The notes under the pieces were generated by a model that had not been told where the DNA came from, ran no database searches, and saw only the letters and a list, made by a program, of their open reading frames with translations. The position numbers were made by a program, and so were the translations under genes. Of a stretch of 64,000 nt of DNA, positions 25,608-33,191 are shown in pieces. Location: the NCBI GenBank assembly GCA_012729765.1, contig JAAYCM010000075.1, forward strand, positions 1 to 64,000, in the 5' to 3' direction. Each line of letters opens with the position of its first letter. The stretch's first letter is position 1. This DNA comes from Chloroflexota bacterium (GTDB lineage: Bacteria; Chloroflexota; Anaerolineae; Aggregatilineales; Aggregatilineaceae).

Positions 25608-26594
25608 ATGCAAAACCGTTTTCTAAATCTCACAAGTGGCGTCGCGATGGTCGTCTCGGACCTGCACGGGGATCGTGACGCGTTCGACCGCTGCCTGGCG
25701 CAGTTTTCCAGCCTGTACTGGCGCGGCGAAGCCCAACGCCTGATCTTCCTCGGCGACCTGATTCACAGCTCCGGCGCGCCCGAAGACGACGCCAGTCTGA
25801 GCATGGTGCTCGATCTGATCGCGCTGCGCAAACAGCTCAACGTCGATAATGTGATCCTGCTGCTGGGCAACCACGAGATGCCGCACATCTACGGCGTCTC
25901 GCTGGCGAAGGGACACGCCGAATTCACGCCGCGCTTCGAGCACGCTCTCGGCCCACACCGCGAGCACGTGCTGGCCTTCTTCGACAGCCTGCCGTTCATC
26001 GTGCGGACCGCCGCCGGGGTGATGCTGGCCCACGCCGGTCCCGCGCCGGACGCGATCGCGCATGCCACCAAACTCCAATACTTCGACCACCAGGCGATCT
26101 TGCAGGCCGCCGATCAGACGCTCAGCCAGACCGAGGACCTGGAGCCGCTCTACCAGCAGTACCAGGCGATCTATAACCTGTCCTATGCTGAGCTGGCGCG
26201 GCACTATCTCGCCGTCGAAGGCCCGGACGATCCGCGCTATCCACACCTGCTGCGCGCCTTCATGATCGGGCGGCAAAACACGCAGTTCGACCTGTTGTGG
26301 GACCTGCTGTTTTCCAACAACGAGATGGGCCAGTCCCCGGCGGCCTATCTGACCATGTGCGAGCGTTTCCTCTCGGCCTTCGCGCTCAGCGGGCCGGGCG
26401 AGCAGCGCGTGATCGTCAGCGGGCATATCGCCACGCCCAACGGTCACGAGGTGGTCAATCGCGCTCACCTGCGCATTTCCAGCGCCGCCCACGCCCAACC
26501 GCGCGAGGCCGGGCAATATCTGCTGTTCGACTGCGCCCGCCCCATCCGCTCCACCGAGGAGCTGTTAGACGGGCTGCGCAGCGTCTTCGACTGA
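25608..26594 (+). CDS. metallophosphoesterase (calcineurin-like)
   Basis: 328 residues. The metallophosphatase motifs are in order: SDLHGD (about residue 19), GDLIH, GNHEMPH and, later, AHAG and SGHIATPNG, giving the two-metal site. It is most like bacterial PPP-type Ser/Thr phosphatases or diadenosine tetraphosphatases; which one cannot be decided. An in-frame ATG at 25572 would add twelve residues. The next gene, another phosphatase, starts 37 bp downstream. Confidence 0.85.
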   Translation: MQNRFLNLTSGVAMVVSDLHGDRDAFDRCLAQFSSLYWRGEAQRLIFLGDLIHSSGAPEDDASLSMVLDLIALRKQLNVDNVILLLGNHEMPHIYGVSLAKGHAEFTPRFEHALGPHREHVLAFFDSLPFIVRTAAGVMLAHAGPAPDAIAHATKLQYFDHQAILQAADQTLSQTEDLEPLYQQYQAIYNLSYAELARHYLAVEGPDDPRYPHLLRAFMIGRQNTQFDLLWDLLFSNNEMGQSPAAYLTMCERFLSAFALSGPGEQRVIVSGHIATPNGHEVVNRAHLRISSAAHAQPREAGQYLLFDCARPIRSTEELLDGLRSVFD

Positions 26595-26631
26595 CCCACC
26601 CGCAGCAAACGAATCCTGGAAGGACGACCGT

Positions 26632-27264
26632 ATGACGACACGTGTACTGTGCATCCGGCACGGTGAAACCGCCTGGAACGCGAGCGGGCGCTGGCAGGGC
26701 CACGCCCCAGTCCCGCTCAGCGATCGCGGCAAAGCCCAGGCTGCCGCCCTGGCCCGCTATCTGGCGGCGAACGGCGCGCATCTCGACGCGATCTACAGCA
26801 GCGATCTCAGGCGCGCCATGCAGACCGCCCGCCCCATCGGGACCGCGCTCGGCGTGGCGATCCGCCCCGACGCGCGCCTGCGCGAAGTGGACCTGGGCGA
26901 ATGGCAGGGCCTCACCCGCGCCGAGGCCGAAGCCTGGGACGCGGAGCGCTATGCTGCTTTCCAGGCCGATTGGTACAACGTCCCGCCGCCGAGAGGCGAA
27001 TCGCGCGGCGAGCTGAAAGCGCGCATCCGGGCTGCCTTCGACGATCTGGCCGCGCGCCATGCCGGGCAGACGATTGCCATCGTGTCACACGGCGGCACGC
27101 TGGGGATGCTGATCGAGAGCCTGTTCGGCCACATCGAGCGCCCCACCCTGACCAACACCTCGATCACGACCGCCGAGCAAGACACGCCGAGCCAACCCTG
27201 GCGGCTGGTGAATGTCGCCTGGGCGCCGCACATCGAGGGCGCCGCGCTCGGCGAAACATGGTAG
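26632..27264 (+). CDS. histidine phosphatase (phosphoglycerate-mutase-like)
   Basis: 210 residues. Phosphohistidine motif CIRHGETAWN at the N-terminus (His10), partner Arg and Glu in SDLRRAMQTA and REVDLGEWQGL, and the second catalytic His in IVSHGG. The family includes cofactor-dependent phosphoglycerate mutases and broad phosphatases such as CobC and PhoE; the short length favours a phosphatase. GGAAGGA before the ATG. Probably co-transcribed with the preceding phosphoesterase. Confidence 0.9.
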   Translation: MTTRVLCIRHGETAWNASGRWQGHAPVPLSDRGKAQAAALARYLAANGAHLDAIYSSDLRRAMQTARPIGTALGVAIRPDARLREVDLGEWQGLTRAEAEAWDAERYAAFQADWYNVPPPRGESRGELKARIRAAFDDLAARHAGQTIAIVSHGGTLGMLIESLFGHIERPTLTNTSITTAEQDTPSQPWRLVNVAWAPHIEGAALGETW

Positions 27265-27378
27265 CAGCGCGTGGCTAATCGCCGGGTGTTTGGCTAAACT
27301 AGAAATGTTGCAGGCACGCCTGTCGTTTCCCTGCGCCACCGTCGAGCGTGCCTCAGGCAGTCCACTACGGAGATTGAG

Positions 27379-28983
27379 ATGAGCGATCTTTACCGCAGCA
27401 GCTACGGTCTGGAGAATCACGGATTCAGCAACCTGGGGCAGGAATACTGGAACTTGGCGACCCCCGCGCTGTATGAGCAGGCGATCCGGCACCGCGAAGG
27501 GGTGATGGCACACCTGGGACCGCTGGTCGTGCGCACCGGCGACCGCACGGGCCGCTCGCCCAACGACAAATATATCGTTCAGGAGCCATCGTCGGCCCAT
27601 GAAATCTGGTGGGGCAGCGTCAACAAGCCCTGCACCGAGGAGAATTTCGACAATCTCTACCGCCGGATATTGGCTTACTTCGAGAACCGCAGTGTGTTCG
27701 TGCAGGACTGTTACGCCGGGACCGACCCGGAATACCGTGTGCCGATCCGCGTCATCACCGAGATGGCCTGGCACAGCATGTTCGCCCGCAATATGTTCGT
27801 CCGCATCATGGACCCGCAGCAGCTTCAGAGCCATGTGCCGCAGTTCGTCATCATCGACGCGCCCGGCGTCATCGCCAACCCGGAAACAGATTGCACCGCG
27901 TCCGGCGCGTTCATTCATCTCTCTTTCGAGCGGCGCATGGTGCTGATCGGCGGGACGAGCTATGCCGGCGAGATGAAGAAATCCGTCTTTACCATCATGA
28001 ATTACCTGCTACCCGGCCAGGGCGTCATGCCGATGCACTGCTCGGCCAATTACGGCGAAAGCCGCAGCGATGTTGCGCTGTTCTTCGGCCTGAGCGGCAC
28101 CGGCAAGACGAGCCTCTCCAGCGACAACACGCGCACCCTGATCGGCGACGACGAGCACGGCTGGAGCGATGATGGCATCTTCAATTTCGAGGGCGGTTGC
28201 TATGCCAAGGTGATTGAGCTCTCGCGTGAGGGCGAGCCGGAGATCTGGCAGGCGACGCGCCAGTTCGGCACGATCCTGGAGAACGTCACCATCGACGCGC
28301 ACCGCCGCCGGATCGATCTCAACGACGCCAGCCTGACCGAAAACACGCGCGCTGCCTACCCGATCACACACATCGACAGCGCCGATTATGGCGGCGTGGC
28401 CGGGCATCCGAAGCATATCGTCTTTCTGACCGCCGACGCCTTCGGGATCATGCCGCCTATCGCCCGGCTGACGCGCGCCCAGGCCCAGTATCACTTCCTG
28501 GCGGGCTACACTGCCAAAGTCGCCGGGACCGAGCGCGGCGTCACCGAGCCGCAGGCCACCTTCAGCACGTGCTTCGGCGCGCCGTTCATGCCGCTCCACC
28601 CGACGATGTATGCGGCGCTGCTGGCCGAGAAGATCGAGCGGCACAACGTCCAGCTCTGGATGATCAACACCGGCTGGACCGGCGGCCCATATGGTGAGGG
28701 GCAGCGGATGCCGCTCAATTACACGCGGGCGATGGTGCGCGCGGCCCTGCGCGGCGATTTGAACGAGGTCGAAACCGTCACCGACCCGATCTTCGGCTTC
28801 GCCATCCCGACCGCTGTGCCCGGCGTCTCCGGCGATCTGCTCTTCCCGCGCCAGACGTGGCACGATCCCGCCGCCTATGATGCCAAAGCGCGCGATCTGG
28901 TGGGCCGCTTCCACAAGCACATGCAGCAGTTCGAGGACGCCCTGAGCGACGAGGTGCGCGCCGCCGCGCCCATAGCGCCCTAG
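27379..28983 (+). CDS. pckA: phosphoenolpyruvate carboxykinase (ATP)
   Basis: 534 residues, the ATP-dependent bacterial/plant type. It makes PEP and CO2 from oxaloacetate and ATP. The P-loop GLSGTGKTSL lies at about 237-246, with the PEPCK-specific GDDEHGW and NFEGGCYAK metal-site stretches after it, and RTGDRTGRSPNDKY near the N-terminus. Together with mdh and ppdK in this window it covers the gluconeogenic C4/C3 node. GGAGATTGAG precedes the ATG. A repeat copy follows the stop. Confidence 0.97.
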   Translation: MSDLYRSSYGLENHGFSNLGQEYWNLATPALYEQAIRHREGVMAHLGPLVVRTGDRTGRSPNDKYIVQEPSSAHEIWWGSVNKPCTEENFDNLYRRILAYFENRSVFVQDCYAGTDPEYRVPIRVITEMAWHSMFARNMFVRIMDPQQLQSHVPQFVIIDAPGVIANPETDCTASGAFIHLSFERRMVLIGGTSYAGEMKKSVFTIMNYLLPGQGVMPMHCSANYGESRSDVALFFGLSGTGKTSLSSDNTRTLIGDDEHGWSDDGIFNFEGGCYAKVIELSREGEPEIWQATRQFGTILENVTIDAHRRRIDLNDASLTENTRAAYPITHIDSADYGGVAGHPKHIVFLTADAFGIMPPIARLTRAQAQYHFLAGYTAKVAGTERGVTEPQATFSTCFGAPFMPLHPTMYAALLAEKIERHNVQLWMINTGWTGGPYGEGQRMPLNYTRAMVRAALRGDLNEVETVTDPIFGFAIPTAVPGVSGDLLFPRQTWHDPAAYDAKARDLVGRFHKHMQQFEDALSDEVRAAAPIAP

Positions 28984-29005
28984 AGGCTGTTATGCAGCAC
29001 TTTTA

Positions 29006-29113
29006 CCCCCCATCCCCCGGCCCCTTCCCCCACGCTGTCGCGGAGGGAAGGGGAGAACGGTGGCATTTTTCAAGTCCTTCCCTCATTTTGGGGGAAGGAT
29101 TTAGGATGGGGGG
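29006..29113 (-). repeat. dispersed ~105-bp repeat, copy 6 (reverse)
   Basis: A near-consensus copy occupying almost the whole gap between the convergent pckA and M3-peptidase genes; it ends 4 bp before the peptidase stop codon. Confidence 0.9.
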
Positions 29114-29117
29114 CAGC

Positions 29118-30842
29118 CTACAACGCGTTTAGCTCCTCGATCGTGCGCTCGATCAGATCGACCGCCTCACGCAGCGTCGCCGCGTCGAAGGCCAGCCGTG
29201 CCCCCGCTGCCTCGTACAGCTCCGGCAGCGTGACCGTATTGCCCAGGGCCAGCGCGCGCCGGTAATTGGCGACTGCCCCGGCCTGATCGTCCAGCGCCCG
29301 CGCCCACACCTGGACCGCGCCCAACTGCGCCTGCCCATATTCGATGTAGTAAAACGGCGCGTCGAAGATATGCCCCTGCACACGCCACAGCAGCCGCAGA
29401 TCGTCTTCCATACCGGACCAGTCGAGATCGGGCAGGAAGCGGCGGTACAGCGTGAACCATGCCTCGTCGCACTGCTGCGGATCGCGCGCCTGCTCCGGGT
29501 GCTCGTAGACCCAGTGCTGGAAGCTGTCCACCACCGACATATACGGCCAGAACTGGACGATGTGCTCCAGGTGCTCGACCCGTGCGCGGGCGGCGTCTTC
29601 CGCTGAATAGAACCCGCCCGCATCCGCTTCCAGATAGGGTGACGCCAGCAGCTCCATCGCCATCGAGCCGACTTCGGCAAACTCCATCGGGATAAACTCT
29701 AACGAGCGCTGGTGCACATACGGGATGCGCAGCGTCTCGTAGACGTGGAAGGCGTGCCCGCCCTCGTGCAGCAGCGTGATCACGGACTGGTGGCTGCCGA
29801 CGGCATGGGCGAAGATGAACGGCTGCCCGCTGTAGGGGAAATCGGTCATGTAGCCGCCGGGGGCCTTGTTCTTGCGGCTGTCCAGATCGAGCAGGTTGTC
29901 GGCGCGCATCGTGCGGAAGTAACCGCCAAAAACCGGATCGACGCGGTGGAAGATGGTATCCAGCCGGTCGAGCAGCTCATCTACCGTCTCGAACGGCTTG
30001 AGCGGCGGACGGTTGTAGGGGTCCGGGGACAGGAACCAGTGGTTATCCCAGACACGCAGCGTATCGACGCCCAGCGCCGCCCTGCGCCGCGCGTTGAAGC
30101 GGCTGGCCGCCGGCACGACGACCTGCTCGATCGCGGCATGAAACGCTTTGCAGTCGTCGGGCGTGTAGTCGAAGCGCGCCAGCTCCTGCCAGCGGAAGTC
30201 CCGATAGCTCTCAAACCCGGCGTTGCGCGCCATCTGGAAGCGCAGATCAAGCTGCCGCCGCCACAGATCGTCTACCGCCGCGCGATCCTGCCGGATACGC
30301 TCCGCCAGCCGCCGCCACACGCCCTCGCGCTCGCTGCGATCGGCGCTCTGGAGCTTCGTCACCGCCTTGGAGTAGGTCAGCTCCTCGCCACCCCACTCGA
30401 TCCCCCAACCGCCTGTGATCTTGCTGCGCTCGACCTCGATCTTCTCCAGCTCGGTGTGCAGCGGCAGATTCTCGGCGCGGAAGATCGCGGCGTCGGTTCG
30501 CATCCGCCGCAGCGGAATTGCGAATCCTTCCGGCTCCAGGCCGCTCGCCAGCAGCTTCTCTTTCATCGCCTGGTCGAACTCACGCGAACGCGGGATCACG
30601 TCCTCGACATAGCGCTCGAAACGTTCCTGCCCGGCCTCGTCGTTGGTGTGCGTCGTGGTGCGGACGTAGAGCCGGTTGTAGCTCTCCGCGATCATATCCA
30701 CCAGGCGGCTCCAGCCCGCCAGCCACGCCTCGACGTTCTCCGCGCTCAGCGGTTCGGCCAGCAGTTGATCGGCATAGGGCCTGATCTCGTCCCAGGACCA
30801 GGCCATAAATTCCTGAATATCGGTTGGCAGTTCTTTCAACAT
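29118..30842 (-). CDS. M3-family oligoendopeptidase
   Basis: 574 residues, typical of PepF-type thimet peptidases. The zinc motif HEGGH is at 359-363, followed by the second ligand region (EFIPMEFAEVGSMAMELL). The enzyme should cut short peptides in the cytoplasm; no signal peptide is present. GGAGCATCC precedes the ATG at 30842. It is followed at once by a repeat copy. The double-GNAT gene upstream ends 43 bp before it and could be co-transcribed. Confidence 0.93.
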   Translation of the reverse strand: MLKELPTDIQEFMAWSWDEIRPYADQLLAEPLSAENVEAWLAGWSRLVDMIAESYNRLYVRTTTHTNDEAGQERFERYVEDVIPRSREFDQAMKEKLLASGLEPEGFAIPLRRMRTDAAIFRAENLPLHTELEKIEVERSKITGGWGIEWGGEELTYSKAVTKLQSADRSEREGVWRRLAERIRQDRAAVDDLWRRQLDLRFQMARNAGFESYRDFRWQELARFDYTPDDCKAFHAAIEQVVVPAASRFNARRRAALGVDTLRVWDNHWFLSPDPYNRPPLKPFETVDELLDRLDTIFHRVDPVFGGYFRTMRADNLLDLDSRKNKAPGGYMTDFPYSGQPFIFAHAVGSHQSVITLLHEGGHAFHVYETLRIPYVHQRSLEFIPMEFAEVGSMAMELLASPYLEADAGGFYSAEDAARARVEHLEHIVQFWPYMSVVDSFQHWVYEHPEQARDPQQCDEAWFTLYRRFLPDLDWSGMEDDLRLLWRVQGHIFDAPFYYIEYGQAQLGAVQVWARALDDQAGAVANYRRALALGNTVTLPELYEAAGARLAFDAATLREAVDLIERTIEELNAL

Positions 30843-30884
30843 GGATGCTCCTTGTCAGCACAGAAATAAGGGAGCCAGCGGTCC

Positions 30885-31874
30885 TCAGCTTAACGCCATC
30901 TCGCCGCCCGGCTCCAGCACCTTTTCATAGACCTGATCGCGCCGGTGGACGCGCATCCCGACCCGCTCATAGAGCCGGACAGCGTGCGTCGTGTTGTCCG
31001 CGTCCACGCCCAGATCGACCTGCTGGTAGTCACGCGCCCAGAACTCATGAAATGCCTGTCCCAGCAGGGCTGACGCCAGCCCGCGCCGCCGCCACGCCGG
31101 GCGCACGCCCAGAATATCGATCCAACCCGTCTGGGGCTGGCTCTCGCTGTAGCGGCGGCCAATCAGAAACCCGGCGACCTCGTCCCCGCCCCACGCGACC
31201 AGCCACAGCGACGGGTCGTAGTGCGGGTGATCGAACAGTTCGTGTGACCAGGCATCGAACGATTCCTCGCTGTAGCCCCAGTGCTCGCGGAACGCTTCAC
31301 GGTCGGCCCGGTAGACGGCTTGCGCGTCGCGCTCGCGGATAAACGGGCGCAGCACCATCCCGTCCGGCAGCGGGGGCGCTTCGAAGGGCCGGTCGAGGTC
31401 GATCCGCATGATGTAGGCCGCGCGCACCGCCTGATAGCCCTCGATGTGCAGCAGCGTCGCCAGCATACCGCGCCCTTCCGACACAAAATAGCGCAGGTGC
31501 ACCGGCTGTTTCCCGTGCGTGTGCTGCCAGTCCCGCACCCGGTCTTCGACAGCGCGCACCAGCCGCGTCCCGATCCCCCGGCGGCGGCAGCCGGGATGGA
31601 CATTCCCCCCGACCCATACCTGCCGGTCGTCCTCGAACGCCGGGCAGCCGAATCCGACGATCTGGCCGCTGGGACGCACCGCCACGACACAGGTGCTTTC
31701 CGGCTGGCGGCGCGGCGAGGCGAAATAGTGCTTGAGCTGCTCGACCGTCACCGGATAATCGCCGCCATCGACCATCAGCGCCGCATTCATGAGATCGATC
31801 AGCCCCGGCAGATCGTCCCACCGGAACAGGCGAATCTCGACATCAGGCTTGGGACGGGTTACAGCTGCGCTCAC
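30885..31874 (-). CDS. tandem GNAT-domain acetyltransferase (paralog A)
   Basis: 329 residues made of two GNAT domains. The N-terminal domain has a CoA loop with RRRGIGTRLV; the C-terminal one has AWRRRGLASALLGQAF, the R/QxxGxG/A motif. Double-GNAT proteins of this kind include mycothiol synthase-like and streptothricin-acetyltransferase-like enzymes; the acceptor here is unknown. GTG start. A paralog with the same layout lies just upstream (32058-33041), with a repeat cluster between them. Confidence 0.82.
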   Translation of the reverse strand: MSAAVTRPKPDVEIRLFRWDDLPGLIDLMNAALMVDGGDYPVTVEQLKHYFASPRRQPESTCVVAVRPSGQIVGFGCPAFEDDRQVWVGGNVHPGCRRRGIGTRLVRAVEDRVRDWQHTHGKQPVHLRYFVSEGRGMLATLLHIEGYQAVRAAYIMRIDLDRPFEAPPLPDGMVLRPFIRERDAQAVYRADREAFREHWGYSEESFDAWSHELFDHPHYDPSLWLVAWGGDEVAGFLIGRRYSESQPQTGWIDILGVRPAWRRRGLASALLGQAFHEFWARDYQQVDLGVDADNTTHAVRLYERVGMRVHRRDQVYEKVLEPGGEMALS

Positions 31875-31957
31875 GCCCTTCTCCTTTTCGCACGGTTACT
31901 CTGAAGCAGATGCATTTTTTGAGGAACAGCCAGAGGCATCGGTCCAGGGTGTTTGTC

Positions 31958-32008
31958 GTAGGGGCGAGGCAAGCCTCGCCTGCCGGGTAGGGCAAGCTCT
32001 ACCCCTAC
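31958..32008. repeat. compound short palindromic repeat
   Basis: Outer arms GTAGGGG (31958-31964) and CCCCTAC (32002-32008) enclose two smaller palindromes: GGCGAGGC/GCCTCGCC and GGGTAG...CTACCC. Folded, it would form a three-way cruciform. It belongs to the GTAGGGG family and lies between the two GNAT paralogs. Confidence 0.75.
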
Positions 32009-32057
32009 ACAACCCCTGCCGCTGACATACCCTCGCTTCACAAGTGCATCACAGGCT

Positions 32058-33041
32058 CTAGCTCACAATCCGGGATGCATCACCGCGCAGCACCCGGCGA
32101 TAGTGTATGAAATGGGAATAGATCGACATTCCGACGCGCTCGTAGATCGCCAGGGCACGCGGGTTATCTGCCCGGACGGCCAGCGCTACCCGCTCGAAGC
32201 CGCGCTGCTGAAGCAAGTGGATGCTCTGGCGCAGCAGCGCGCTGCCCAGCCCATGTCGCCGCCAGCCCGTCAGCACGCCCAACTGCGCGATCCAGCCCAG
32301 GTCCGGCTGATCCTCCCCCCAGGGCGCGGAATAGCAGAATCCGGCCACCTCGTCGCCCACCCACGCCACCAGCCACAGCGCGGGATCGAATACCTTCGTC
32401 TCGATCTGCCGCGCGTGCCACTCCTCATACGGCACCGGCTCGGATCGGCTGGGGCTGTCCAGAAAGGCGGCTGTGTCGGCCTGGTAGACCGCGCGCCCGT
32501 GCCGCTCTACCTCGAAGGGGCGCAGCGCGAAACCGTCCGGCAGGGCTGCCGGGGGAAATGGGCGATCAAGCGCGATCTGCATCCGGTACGACGAGCGCAG
32601 CGCCGCGTAGCCCTGCTGGCGCACGATCGCCAGCTCGCCGGCATTGGTGCTGCCGATAAAACGCTGGATGAACACCGCCCGCTCGCCCACCTCAAGCGCT
32701 GCGGCACGCCGTGCGAAGTGCGCGTCGGCGGCCTGCACCAGCCGCACCCCGATCCCGCGCCGCCGGTGGTCGGGGTGCACGCTCCCCCAGCCATAGCCCC
32801 ACAACCGGCCCGGATCGTCGCGCCATTCGACATAGGCGTAGCCCAGCGGGCAGCCTGCCGCATCGACCGCTACGAAGCAGTCGCGCTCCGGCTGGCTGAA
32901 CCCTTCCAGCTCCTCGCGCAGCGTCTCCGGTGTATAGCGCTCGTCGGCGTGATCAATATCCGCGCTGTGGTTCGTGATCTCGACCAGGCGGGGCAGATCG
33001 TCCCAGCGAAAGAATCGGATGGCGGCGGCGGTGTCGGGCAT
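32058..33041 (-). CDS. tandem GNAT-domain acetyltransferase (paralog B)
   Basis: 327 residues, again two GNAT domains, with CoA-binding loops DHRRRGIGVRLV (first) and GWRRHGLGSALLRQSI (second). The opening FFRWDDLPRLVEITN is close to FRWDDLPGLIDLMN of paralog A, so the pair arose by gene duplication. AAAGGAACC lies before the ATG. Two tandem AGTATA boxes (33080-33085, 33090-33095), each a minus-strand TATACT, could provide overlapping -10 elements. Confidence 0.82.
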   Translation of the reverse strand: MPDTAAAIRFFRWDDLPRLVEITNHSADIDHADERYTPETLREELEGFSQPERDCFVAVDAAGCPLGYAYVEWRDDPGRLWGYGWGSVHPDHRRRGIGVRLVQAADAHFARRAAALEVGERAVFIQRFIGSTNAGELAIVRQQGYAALRSSYRMQIALDRPFPPAALPDGFALRPFEVERHGRAVYQADTAAFLDSPSRSEPVPYEEWHARQIETKVFDPALWLVAWVGDEVAGFCYSAPWGEDQPDLGWIAQLGVLTGWRRHGLGSALLRQSIHLLQQRGFERVALAVRADNPRALAIYERVGMSIYSHFIHYRRVLRGDASRIVS

Positions 33042-33133
33042 CAGCGATAGGTTCCTTTCGGCGTCAGCGTTTCAACAATAGTATACGCAAGTATACGCAC
33101 TTTCGCCGGGGAACGCGCAGCCCACGGGAAAAC

Positions 33134-33164
33134 AAAAAGGGCTGCCCCTGGTGTGGGACAGCCC
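33134..33164 (-). terminator. intrinsic terminator of ppdK
   Basis: Minus strand GGGCTGTCCC, 6-nt loop, GGGGCAGCCC (one G-U pair) followed by TTTTTG, 28 bp past the ppdK stop. Confidence 0.9.
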
Positions 33165-33191
33165 GTGCGGTGTGTAACGTATGACCGGCTG

